Shown piece after piece: positions 1 to 7,847 of a stretch of 64,000 nucleotides of DNA. Both the position numbers and the translations under genes were made by a program. The notes below the pieces were generated by a model. The model saw only the letters and a program-made list of their open reading frames with translations, made no database searches and was not told the DNA's origin. The stretch is from assembly GCA_020638555.1 (NCBI GenBank), contig JACKII010000001.1:310001-374000 (forward strand). The letters run 5' to 3'. Position 1 is the first letter of the stretch; each line of letters starts with the position of its first letter. Source of the DNA: Alphaproteobacteria bacterium. Lineage in GTDB: Bacteria; Pseudomonadota; Alphaproteobacteria; Bin95.

Positions 1-1799
1 CCGTTGCCGCCAGCGAGGTCGGCAGCGCCGTCACCGTCATCACCGCCGAGGAGATCGAGCGGCAGCAGGCGCGCAGCCTGTCCGACGTGCTGAGCCGGGT
101 GCCCGGCGTGGCGGTGTCCCGCTCCGGCCCGACCGGCAGCCAGACGCAGGTGCGCATTCGCGGCGGCGAGGCCAACCACACGCTGGTTCTGATCGACGGC
201 GTCGAACTCAACGACCCCAGCGGCGCCTCGGAATTCGACTTCGGCAACATGCTGGCCGCCGACATCGAACGGGTCGAGGTGCTGCGCGGCCCGCAAAGCG
301 CGCTTTATGGCAGCGAGGCCATCGGCGGCGTCATCAGCATCACCACCAAGCGCGGCGCCGGGCCCATGAGCCTGACCCTGTCGGCGGAAGGCGGCTCGTT
401 CGAGACCGGCCAGGTCCACGGCCGTTTCCAGGGCAGCGGCAAGGGCTATCGCTTTTCGGTCGGGGGCACCGCGTTCCGGACCGGCGGCGTCTCGGTCGCG
501 CCCACATCCGAAGGCAATCACGAGCGCGACGGCAACGACAACAAGACGCTGGACATCAATCTGGGGTTCAACCCGCTCGACAATCTGGAAGTCACCCTGT
601 TCGGCCGGTTGGTCGAGAGCACGATCGAGACCGACCCCCAGCCCTTCGTCGCCGGAATCATCGGCACGGTCGATGGCAATGACGAAACCGATACCCTGCA
701 ACGCACCGGGCGTGCCCAGGTGAAATACAGCCTGTTCGACGGCCACTGGGAACACATTGCCGGCATCGGCTATCACAGCGACCGCGCGAATTCCGTATCG
801 GACAGTTCCGGTGCCTTCAGTTCGGTCGGCGAGAAGACGCGTTTCGACTATCAGTCCAACCTGTTTTTCGACACGCCGGAGTTTGCCGGCGCGAAACACA
901 CGTTGACCGTCCTGGTCGAGCGCGAGAACGACAAGCAAAAGACCGCGAGTGCCTATGGCGGCTCCGATCTCGACATCACCAATCACGGGTTGGTGGGCGA
1001 GTATCGCCTCGGCCTGTTCGACCGACTGTTCCTCTCGGGCAGCGTCCGGCACGATTTCAACGAACTGTTCGCCGACGCCACCACCTACCGCGCGACGGCG
1101 GCCTATCTGTTCCCCGCAACGGGAACCCGCCTGCACGGCAGCTTCGGCACGGGCGTGAAGAACCCGACCCTGTTCGAGCTCTATGGCTTCGGGCCGAACT
1201 TCGTTCCGAACCCGAACCTGCAGCCGGAAAAAAGCCGCGGCTTCGATATCGGCGTCGAGCAGAGCGTGTGGGACGACCGCCTGACCGTCGACCTGACCTT
1301 TTTCCGCAACCGCATCACCGACCTGATCGATGGCGCCGGCGTCACGGCCATCAACTTGCCCGGCACGACCAAGACGCAGGGCCTGGAAGTGAGCCTGACG
1401 GCGGAGCCGGTGGACGGCCTGACCCTGAACGGCCAGTACACCTACACCGACAGCCAGGACCCGAGCGGCACCCAGTTGGTGCGTCGGCCGCGCCACGTGG
1501 CCAGTCTGAACGCCGGCTACGGGTTTTTGGGCGGGCGCGCGACCATAGACCTGGGCATCGACTACAACGGCGACCAGCGGGACTACCAGTTCTCGAACTT
1601 CTTCGCCGACCGGCGCCAAGTGACGCTCGACCGCTATGTGAAGGTCAATGTCGCGGCCTCCTACAAGGTGACCGAGCGGGTCGAACTCTATGGGCGGGTC
1701 GAAAACCTGTTCGACGAGGACTACCAGAACGTGTTTGGCTTCAGCAATCCGGGGATCGGCGCCTATGCGGGTCTGAAAATCCGCATCGGCGGCGAATAG
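1..1799 (+). CDS. TonB-dependent outer-membrane receptor, 5' end cut by the window
   Basis: An outer-membrane gated channel for a scarce ligand such as a cobamide or ferric siderophore, powered by TonB. The open frame (codons from base 3) runs in from the window edge, so the true start, signal peptide and TonB box are missing. The first ~110 visible residues are a plug domain (VTVITAEEIE, then the RIRGG, LVLIDGV and VEVLRGPQSALYGSEAIGG motifs), followed by a beta-barrel. The barrel contains the usual N-P-L-Q-P-E-K stretch and ends in an amphipathic strand, KIRIGGE, without the terminal aromatic residue common in outer-membrane proteins. The size and plug resemble BtuB/vitamin-B12-type receptors, but the ligand cannot be read from the sequence, and any upstream cobalamin riboswitch would lie outside the window. 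It converges on the next gene with 14 bases between. Confidence 0.93.
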   Translation, partial: VAASEVGSAVTVITAEEIERQQARSLSDVLSRVPGVAVSRSGPTGSQTQVRIRGGEANHTLVLIDGVELNDPSGASEFDFGNMLAADIERVEVLRGPQSALYGSEAIGGVISITTKRGAGPMSLTLSAEGGSFETGQVHGRFQGSGKGYRFSVGGTAFRTGGVSVAPTSEGNHERDGNDNKTLDINLGFNPLDNLEVTLFGRLVESTIETDPQPFVAGIIGTVDGNDETDTLQRTGRAQVKYSLFDGHWEHIAGIGYHSDRANSVSDSSGAFSSVGEKTRFDYQSNLFFDTPEFAGAKHTLTVLVERENDKQKTASAYGGSDLDITNHGLVGEYRLGLFDRLFLSGSVRHDFNELFADATTYRATAAYLFPATGTRLHGSFGTGVKNPTLFELYGFGPNFVPNPNLQPEKSRGFDIGVEQSVWDDRLTVDLTFFRNRITDLIDGAGVTAINLPGTTKTQGLEVSLTAEPVDGLTLNGQYTYTDSQDPSGTQLVRRPRHVASLNAGYGFLGGRATIDLGIDYNGDQRDYQFSNFFADRRQVTLDRYVKVNVAASYKVTERVELYGRVENLFDEDYQNVFGFSNPGIGAYAGLKIRIGGE

Positions 1800-1813
1800 G
1801 CCGGGATGAGGCT

Positions 1814-2983
1814 TTAGCCGGCGCGAAGCATGGCCTTGGCGATTTGTTGCTGCTGCATCTGGCTGGTGCCCTCGAACAGGCGGAACAGGCGCACGTCCCG
1901 GTACAGGCGGGTGATGGCGTTGTCCTCGATATAGCCGGCCCCGCCCAGAATCTGCACGGCGCGGTCGGCCACCCGGCACACCATTTCCGAGCCGAAATAC
2001 TTGGCCGCGGCGATGTCGGGGAAGGGTAGGGGCGTGCCGGCCTCGACCGCCCGGTCGAAGGCGCGGGCCACGTCCAGCACCAACGCCTTGGCCGCCAGCA
2101 TGTCGGCCTGCATTTCCGCCAGCATCGCCTGCACCATCTGGAACTCGCCGATGGGCTGGCCGAATTGCTCGCGCTTACGGGCGTGTGCAACGGCTTCGGC
2201 GATCAGCCGGATCGCCTGGCCGACGCAGGTGGCCGCCACATGGGTGCGGGCGGAGTTGATGCCGCGTAGCGCAGCGCCCAGCCCCCGGCCTTCCACATGG
2301 CCCACCAGATTCGCCGCCGGCACGCGGCAGTTTTCGATATTCATTTCGGTGGAGTGCGAGCCGCGCAGGCCCAAGAGCGGCGGCGCCGGCAGCGCTTCGA
2401 TGCCGGGCGTCCCCGCGGGCACCAGAAATGCGGAGACGCCGGCGGACCCTGTGCTGGCCGGGTCGGTGCGGGCCATGACCAGGAACAGGTCGGCCTCGGG
2501 CGCGTTGGTGATGTAGCGCTTCCGGCCGTTCAGCACATAATCGTCGCCGTCGCGCACCGCCGTCGTTTTCAGGCCGCCCGCATCGCTGCCCGCGTCCGGC
2601 TCCGTCAGGGCGAAGGCACCGGTGACGGCGCCGGAGGCCATCCGCGGCAGCCATTCGCGCTTCTGGTCCTCGGTCGCGAAATCCAGAATGGCCTGGCTGG
2701 TGAGCCCGATCGTGGTCGAAAAGCGCGAGCGGAAGACGGCGGAGGCGCGGGTGAACGCCATGGTCAGGCGCACCTGTTCTTCCTGGTTGCAGGCAAGGCC
2801 GCCGTATTCCTCGGGGATGGAAATGCCGAACAGGCCCAGCTCGCGCATGCGCTCGACCAGGGGTTCGGGCACGCAGTCTTCCGCTTCCAGGCGAGGCTCC
2901 GCCGGGATCAACTCCTCGTCCGTGAACCGTTCGATGGCGGTCAGATAGGTTTCGAAATCTCGGAAGCTTGCGGAGGCAATCAC
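1814..2983 (-). CDS. Acyl-CoA dehydrogenase
   Basis: An FAD-dependent alpha,beta-dehydrogenation enzyme for acyl-CoA thioesters, passing electrons to ETF. The 389 residues match a full-length family member. The FAD/substrate loop reads FALTEPDAGSDAGG, the middle beta domain includes YVLNGRKRYITNA, and the C-terminal domain has QILGGAGY followed by FRLFEGTSQMQ. Glu371 in that last motif is the usual catalytic base of the MCAD/SCAD group. It lies 19 bases behind the MFS transporter gene and is probably the last gene of the same minus-strand operon. The acyl chain cannot be predicted. Confidence 0.93.
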   Translation of the reverse strand: MIASASFRDFETYLTAIERFTDEELIPAEPRLEAEDCVPEPLVERMRELGLFGISIPEEYGGLACNQEEQVRLTMAFTRASAVFRSRFSTTIGLTSQAILDFATEDQKREWLPRMASGAVTGAFALTEPDAGSDAGGLKTTAVRDGDDYVLNGRKRYITNAPEADLFLVMARTDPASTGSAGVSAFLVPAGTPGIEALPAPPLLGLRGSHSTEMNIENCRVPAANLVGHVEGRGLGAALRGINSARTHVAATCVGQAIRLIAEAVAHARKREQFGQPIGEFQMVQAMLAEMQADMLAAKALVLDVARAFDRAVEAGTPLPFPDIAAAKYFGSEMVCRVADRAVQILGGAGYIEDNAITRLYRDVRLFRLFEGTSQMQQQQIAKAMLRAG

Positions 2984-3002
2984 GGGGACCGGCCCTTTCG
3001 GT

Positions 3003-4772
3003 TTATCGCATCAGGCGACGCGCGCGGCGGGATTGGGCGCGCCGTTTCAGCATGCCGGTACGACGAACCGGACGCGGTTGCAACGGCCGTTTGGAAAGCG
3101 GTGGCGGCAGTGGCGGCGCATGTTCGGCCCGGTCGGTATCGGTCGACGGAGCCGGTGGGCGCGCCGAGACCAGGGTCGGCGCCGTTGCCAGGACGGTGGC
3201 CGGCTTGGGCCGGCGCACGAACCAGGCCGGGATGGTCGCGGCCAACGTCACCAGGCCCAGCACCAGGAACACATCCTGGAAGCCGAACATATAGGCGTTG
3301 GCGTGGACGATTTGGCCCAAGAAGGTAATGGCATAATTCTGGGCCGTGCCGTCGGGCAGCCCGGTCGGCGCCAGCATGCTTGCGACCATGCCCAGGGTTT
3401 CCGCACTGGTGCTGTTGGCCGGCGTCTGCGTCGCCGTCAGGGCGGTGGCATGGAAGGCGGTGCGGGTCTCCAGCACGGCCACCAGCACGGCGATGCCCAT
3501 GCCGCCGCCCAACTGGCGGAAGAAATTGGCATTGCTGGAGGCGCTGGCCAGCTTTTCCGGTGGCACATAGCGCAGCGAGGTGGCGTTCAGGGGCGTCAGC
3601 ACCCAGGACAGGCCGATCCGGGTGAAGGCGCTCAGCCCCGCCATCAGGAAGAAGCCGACATTCACGTCGACCCGGTGCATCAGGATGAAGCCGATCGCGA
3701 AGGTGACCAGGCCGCTGAGGATCAGCCATTGCGGCGGCAGCGTGTCGGAGACACGGCCGCTCAGCGGGAACATGAACACCATGATACTGCCGCCGAGCGC
3801 CAGCAGCCAGCCCGCGCGCATGGCGGTGTAGCCTTGCACGGTCTGTGCGAAGACCGGCACCACATAGGACGAGCCGAACATGCAGACGCCGAAAATGAAC
3901 GAGACCGCCATGGCGCAGGCGAAGCGCGGATTCCGGAACAGGGTGAAATCCAGCAGCGGCCGCTTCGCCCGGCGTTCCCACCAGACGAAGGCGGCGACGA
4001 TGATGCTTCCGAGCGCCAGCCGGCCGATCACTGCGTCCGAGGTCCAGCCGAGGCGCTGCCCACTGGTCAACCCGCTGAGGATCAGCGCGAGCGCCGTTGC
4101 CAACAGGGCGAGTCCGGTCCAATCGAACGGCGGAAACGGTCCTTTCTGTGCCCGCTCCGGCAGGAACAGCGAGCCAAGCACCAGGGACACCGCGATGAAG
4201 GGCAGCGGCATGGCGAAGATGTAGCGCCAGCCCAGCGTGTCGATGGCGATCCCGCCCAGCAAGGGGCCGAACACCGGCGCCAACACGACGCCCATGCCGA
4301 AAATTCCCATGGCCGTGCCGCGGCGCTCCGGCGGGAACACCTGGAAGTTCACCATCATCGAGAACGGCTGCATCACACCCGCCGGAATGCCCTGCATGAT
4401 CCGCGCGACAATCAGCATGTCGATGCTGGTGGAGGTCGCGCCGATGGCCGAGCCGACCAGGAACACCGCGACGATGACCAGAAAGGTCAGGCGCTGGCCG
4501 AGCGCGGCGATCAGCCAGGCGTTCAGCAGCATGCCGATGACCATGGTGGCCAGATAGCCGGTGGCGATCCATTGCGCCTGATCCTGGCCGACGCCGAACG
4601 CGCCCATGACGCTCGGAACCGCCACATTCATGCTGACCGACGATAACACCATGCCCAACGCCCCGGCCAGGCAGGCGGAGACGACCAGCCAGCGGTAGCG
4701 GGCGGCCCCGTACCGCGCGCTCAACACCTCGATGGTTTCTGCTTCGCGTTCGGGGGTCGGGGCGGCGGTCAT
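3003..4772 (-). CDS. DHA2-family (EmrB/QacA-like) MFS drug efflux transporter
   Basis: A proton-driven inner-membrane exporter, probably of hydrophobic toxic compounds, working with the membrane-fusion protein encoded just upstream. The 589 residues contain about 14 hydrophobic segments. The antiporter motif C appears as LAPVFGPLLGG, and the first loop carries the DQAQW signature typical of EmrB. The C-terminal ~70 residues are basic and proline-rich and presumably cytoplasmic. The gene begins 18 bases after the EmrA-like gene, and a MarR regulator leads the same run. No TolC-type channel is present in the window. Confidence 0.92.
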   Translation of the reverse strand: MTAAPTPEREAETIEVLSARYGAARYRWLVVSACLAGALGMVLSSVSMNVAVPSVMGAFGVGQDQAQWIATGYLATMVIGMLLNAWLIAALGQRLTFLVIVAVFLVGSAIGATSTSIDMLIVARIMQGIPAGVMQPFSMMVNFQVFPPERRGTAMGIFGMGVVLAPVFGPLLGGIAIDTLGWRYIFAMPLPFIAVSLVLGSLFLPERAQKGPFPPFDWTGLALLATALALILSGLTSGQRLGWTSDAVIGRLALGSIIVAAFVWWERRAKRPLLDFTLFRNPRFACAMAVSFIFGVCMFGSSYVVPVFAQTVQGYTAMRAGWLLALGGSIMVFMFPLSGRVSDTLPPQWLILSGLVTFAIGFILMHRVDVNVGFFLMAGLSAFTRIGLSWVLTPLNATSLRYVPPEKLASASSNANFFRQLGGGMGIAVLVAVLETRTAFHATALTATQTPANSTSAETLGMVASMLAPTGLPDGTAQNYAITFLGQIVHANAYMFGFQDVFLVLGLVTLAATIPAWFVRRPKPATVLATAPTLVSARPPAPSTDTDRAEHAPPLPPPLSKRPLQPRPVRRTGMLKRRAQSRRARRLMR

Positions 4773-4790
4773 CTCAGATGTCCGGACGGG

Positions 4791-5945
4791 CTATTTGCGT
4801 ACGTCGATTTCGACCTCGACCATCATGCCGGGCGAAAGGTCGATATCCGGTGCCGCCGACCGGTCGAGCGCGATGCGGACCGGCACGCGCTGGGTGATCT
4901 TGGTGAAGTTGCCGGAGGGGTTGGGGGTTGGCAACAAGGCAAACTTGGCCGTCGTAGCCGAGCCTACCCGTTCGATCGTGCCCCGGACGTCCGCATCCGG
5001 AAATGCGTCGACGAAAACATGGACCGGCTGGCCGAGTTTCAACAGGCGCAGTTCGGTTTCCTTGATGTTGGCTTCGACCCAGACCGCGTCCGGATCGTGC
5101 ATCATCAGCACGCGCTGGCCGACCCGCACATATTCGCCCTCTTCCACGAACAGGCGGTCGATGACGCCGGCGATCGGTGCGTGGATGATATGCTCCTCGA
5201 TCTCCACCCGTTTCTGTTCCAGCTCCGCTCTCAAGGCGGTTGCCTGATGATCGAGCATGGCCATTTCCTGGTCGATCATCTCGACCTCGCCCCGCCCGGC
5301 CTCGGTCTCGGCGATGGCACCGCGAGCGCGCTGCATCTGCGCTTCGGCCTCTGCGACGTCGCTGCGCAGCCGGCCGACCGTCGCCCGCGCCTCGTCGAGG
5401 CGGGCGCGGCTGATCACCTTGCGGGAAAACAGCCGCTCGACGCGGTTGAGATCCTGCTCCGCCAGGGCCAGTTCCGCGCGCAGCGAAGCGCGCTTGGCCT
5501 GGTTGGCCTGCAATTCGGAGGTGCGCGATGAAATCCGGCTGCCGGTTTGCTGGTCCATCATTTGCTGTTTGTCGCCGAGCCGGGCCCGGTCGGAGTCCAG
5601 CGATGCCAGTCGGGCCTGGATCGCCTCGGCCTCCAGGCGGGGGATGCGGTCATCCAGGCGAGCCAGCACGGCGCCGGCTTTCACCTTCTGGCCTTCCTCG
5701 ACTTCCAGTTTCAGCAACTGGCCGTCGCGGCGACTGGACATGGTGACCAGGTCGGTGGTGATGCGGGCGTCGTACTCGAAAACATGGGTCAGCCGCGCCA
5801 TGATTTCGGTGTAGCCCCAGCCGACCGCGGCCAGGGCGACGATGGCAATCACAACATAGCGAACCATGCTGCGACCCAGCCGGCTGCGGCGTACGGGCTG
5901 CGGCAAGGGTTGGGTCGGGGGGGCTTTGGGTTTGTCTTCGGTCAT
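4791..5945 (-). CDS. EmrA/HlyD-like membrane fusion protein of an efflux pump
   Basis: A periplasmic adaptor linking the DHA2 transporter to an outer-membrane channel. After a short basic cytoplasmic N-terminus (residues 1-25) comes one membrane anchor (about 28-50), then the first half of a lipoyl domain (GQLLKLEVEEGQKV), a long alpha-helical hairpin rich in Arg, Glu and Leu (about 100-240), and the second lipoyl half (HAPIAGVIDRLFVEEGEYV). A beta-barrel domain follows. The start codon overlaps the MarR stop (ATGA at 5942-5945), indicating translational coupling. The substrate is unknown. Confidence 0.92.
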   Translation of the reverse strand: MTEDKPKAPPTQPLPQPVRRSRLGRSMVRYVVIAIVALAAVGWGYTEIMARLTHVFEYDARITTDLVTMSSRRDGQLLKLEVEEGQKVKAGAVLARLDDRIPRLEAEAIQARLASLDSDRARLGDKQQMMDQQTGSRISSRTSELQANQAKRASLRAELALAEQDLNRVERLFSRKVISRARLDEARATVGRLRSDVAEAEAQMQRARGAIAETEAGRGEVEMIDQEMAMLDHQATALRAELEQKRVEIEEHIIHAPIAGVIDRLFVEEGEYVRVGQRVLMMHDPDAVWVEANIKETELRLLKLGQPVHVFVDAFPDADVRGTIERVGSATTAKFALLPTPNPSGNFTKITQRVPVRIALDRSAAPDIDLSPGMMVEVEIDVRK

Positions 5946-6388
5946 TTGGCGCTATCGGACATTCGGATCGTTTCCAGCCGCCGCAAGACGCAGGCGAGCG
6001 ACGCGTTCAGGCTCGTCAGTTGTGACGCGGGCAGGTCGGCCACCAGTTCCTGCCGCAGGGCAAGCGCGATGCGGCTCGCGTCGCAATGGGTGGTGCGGCC
6101 TGCTGCGGTGATGCAGACATGTTTCACCCGCCGGTCCTCGGGCGCATCGCGGCGTTCGACCAGACCGGCGCTTTCCAACTGGTCCAGCTGGCGCACGAGC
6201 GTCGGCCCGCTGATTCCCGCCTGCTCGGCCAGATCGTTCTGGGCGATGGGCCCGCTCACCTCCGCCAGGAGGGTCAGCAAGACATAGCGCGCCTGGCTCA
6301 GGCTGTGCGGGTGCAGCCGGCGATCCAGCTCCCCGCGCCAGAGGCGCGCCACGACGGCGATTTGACGGCCAAGAGTGTATTGCGGCAT
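5942..6388 (-). CDS. MarR-family transcriptional regulator
   Basis: A winged-helix repressor of the efflux genes that follow, by analogy with EmrR. The 148 residues hold the MarR core: ARYVLLTLLAE, the recognition region GISGPTLVRQLDQLESAGLV and the wing ERRDAPEDRRVKHVCIT. The open frame extends to a TTG at 6424, but those 12 extra codons are read through a 26-bp palindrome that looks like its operator, so the ATG at 6388 is chosen. No clear Shine-Dalgarno sequence precedes it, and a leaderless or near-leaderless message is possible. It overlaps the EmrA-like gene by 4 bases. Confidence 0.9.
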   Translation of the reverse strand: MPQYTLGRQIAVVARLWRGELDRRLHPHSLSQARYVLLTLLAEVSGPIAQNDLAEQAGISGPTLVRQLDQLESAGLVERRDAPEDRRVKHVCITAAGRTTHCDASRIALALRQELVADLPASQLTSLNASLACVLRRLETIRMSDSAK

Positions 6389-6390
6389 GG

Positions 6391-6416
6391 CTATTTGATA
6401 GCACGCTAATGAATAG
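6391..6416. promoter_or_regulatory. Candidate MarR operator palindrome
   Basis: The 26-bp interrupted palindrome has the form CTATT-N3-TAGC-N2-GCTA-N3-AATAG, with all nine bases of each half-site pattern matching. It ends two bases before the MarR start codon and sits alone in an AT-rich patch. MarR proteins usually bind such sites and repress their own operons, so autoregulation of marR-emrA-emrB is inferred. Confidence 0.6.
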
Positions 6417-6475
6417 CAGGTCAAACTATCCTCGCACGGCCGTTTCTCTAGTCACGCCGTCGATGCGGGGCGGAC

Positions 6476-7201
6476 TCACAAGTTACAGGACAGGCCGCCA
6501 TCGACCGTCAGGGTCTCGCCGGTGATGAACGCAGCGGCGTCCGAGGCCAGGAACAATGCCGCGCCGGCAATATCGGCGGGGGTTCCCCAGCGGCCCAGCG
6601 GCGTGCGTTGCAGAATCCCCTCGTTCACCGCACCCGACTGCGAGACCTTGGTCATTTCGGTCGCGACGAAGCCGGGCGCGATGGCGTTGACCCGGATGCC
6701 GTCGCGCGCCCAGGCGACCGCCAGGGTCTTGGTCAGTTGCAGAATCCCCGCCTTGGAGGCGCCATAGGCCGGGTTGCCGCGACTGCCGAAAAACGCCGTG
6801 ACCGAGGTCAGATTGAGAACGCTGCCGGCACCGCTGGCGGCCAGCTTCGGCCGCATCAGGCCCGAAAGCGTCATCATGCCGGTCAGGTTCACGTCCAGGA
6901 CACGCTGGAAGTTGTCGCGTTCGTATTCCTGCCCCCGATACAGCACCATGCCCGCATTGTTCACCAGAATGTCGAGCGTCGGCAGGGATGCCGCCAGGCG
7001 TTCCAGGGCCGCCGCGTCGCCGATATCCGCCTGGTGGAAGGTCATGCGGTCGAGGTCGGTGTCATAGCTCTCGCGCGGCCGCGTGCCTGTCGCGTGCACC
7101 GCTGCACCGGCGTCGCGGAAGGCGCAGGCGATGGCGTTGCCGATGCCGGCAGAGGCACCGGTCACCAACACCGACCGACCGGAAAAATCGAAACGGACCA
7201 A
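6476..7201 (-). CDS. SDR-family NAD(P)-dependent oxidoreductase
   Basis: A classical 241-residue short-chain dehydrogenase/reductase with a Rossmann fold. The cofactor motif TGASAGIG is at residues 14-21, NNAG at 81-84, and the catalytic Ser133, Tyr146 and Lys150 are in place (YGASK). The C-terminal PG...T motif (IAPGFVATEM) is also present. It is the first gene of the minus-strand run leading to the efflux genes, separated from marR by 87 bases, and it diverges from the CMD-family gene. The substrate is not predictable. Confidence 0.93.
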   Translation of the reverse strand: MVRFDFSGRSVLVTGASAGIGNAIACAFRDAGAAVHATGTRPRESYDTDLDRMTFHQADIGDAAALERLAASLPTLDILVNNAGMVLYRGQEYERDNFQRVLDVNLTGMMTLSGLMRPKLAASGAGSVLNLTSVTAFFGSRGNPAYGASKAGILQLTKTLAVAWARDGIRVNAIAPGFVATEMTKVSQSGAVNEGILQRTPLGRWGTPADIAGAALFLASDAAAFITGETLTVDGGLSCNL

Positions 7202-7220
7202 GATTGTGACATCCCTTTTG

Positions 7221-7255
7221 GAAGCAAGGCTTGCAAGCCGCTTATGCTTTGCTTC
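7221..7255. promoter_or_regulatory. Nested inverted repeats between two divergent genes
   Basis: The perfect 12-bp palindrome GGCTTGCAAGCC (7228-7239) sits inside a perfect outer inverted repeat, GAAGCAA (7221-7227) and TTGCTTC (7249-7255). The site lies in the 102-bp space between the SDR and CMD-family genes and could be an operator for either or both. The protein that would bind it is unknown. Confidence 0.4.
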
Positions 7256-7303
7256 AGATGCGCGACCGTCAACCCATTCCCGATAGGCAAAGGATCACGA
7301 CCG

Positions 7304-7705
7304 ATGGACACGTCCAAGTACAACAACACCGAAGCGTTTCAGGCCGGCCTGAAGGCGCGGCGCGAAGTGCTGGGCGACGGCTATGTCGAGCCGTCGATCG
7401 CGCGCGGTGCCGAAGACGCATTCACGCGGAAGTTGCAGCAATTCGTCACGGAGTTCGCCTGGGGCACCGTCTGGTGCAGCGACGGATTGGACCGCAAGAC
7501 CCGCTCGACCATCAATATTGCGTTACTCGCCGCGATGGGACGTTCGGCCGAGCTGAAGCTGCACACCCGCGGCGCCATCGCCAATGGCATGACCAAGGAC
7601 GAAATTGCGGAAGTCTTTCTGCAAGTTGCGGTTTATGCGGGCGCTCCCGCCGCGGTCGAGGCCTTCCGCGAGGCCAAAACGGTGTTCGACGACATGGGGA
7701 TCTGA
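7304..7705 (+). CDS. Carboxymuconolactone decarboxylase (CMD) family protein
   Basis: A 133-residue all-helical CMD/AhpD-fold protein. It matches gamma-carboxymuconolactone decarboxylases in length and layout: the N-terminal ARREVLGDGYVE, the central RTRSTINIALLAAMGRSAEL-type helix (here RKTRSTINIALLAAMGR) and the C-terminal VFLQVAVYAGAPAAVEAF. The AhpD redox CxxC is absent, which favours a decarboxylase-like over a peroxidase-partner role. The chosen ATG has an AAAGGA ribosome site at good spacing, although the frame stays open far upstream. The gene stands alone and ends with its own terminator. Its exact substrate is uncertain. Confidence 0.88.
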   Translation: MDTSKYNNTEAFQAGLKARREVLGDGYVEPSIARGAEDAFTRKLQQFVTEFAWGTVWCSDGLDRKTRSTINIALLAAMGRSAELKLHTRGAIANGMTKDEIAEVFLQVAVYAGAPAAVEAFREAKTVFDDMGI

Positions 7706-7773
7706 TCCGCTCTCCGCCCTGCAACGCGTTGACCGCATCAATGGCTCGTTAACCACTTCCCACGCACTCTCCT

Positions 7774-7813
7774 CCAGCGTCCCGGCCTTCGGGTTTGACG
7801 CTGGATTTTTTTT
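7774..7813 (+). terminator. Rho-independent terminator after the CMD-family gene
   Basis: The stem CCAGCGTC (7774-7781) pairs perfectly with GACGCTGG (7797-7804), and eight T residues follow (7806-7813). A smaller CCCG/CGGG stem lies inside the loop. It should isolate the CMD-family gene from the MFS gene downstream. Confidence 0.9.
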
Positions 7814-7847
7814 GGCATTCAAATGCGGTTTCCGGTGAGTAGGAGCA

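Noticed and set aside
5942..7201. The efflux run as a complete tripartite pump
   Set aside because: MarR, EmrA-like and EmrB-like genes are present, but no outer-membrane TolC-type gene is in the window, so only the inner two components are claimed.
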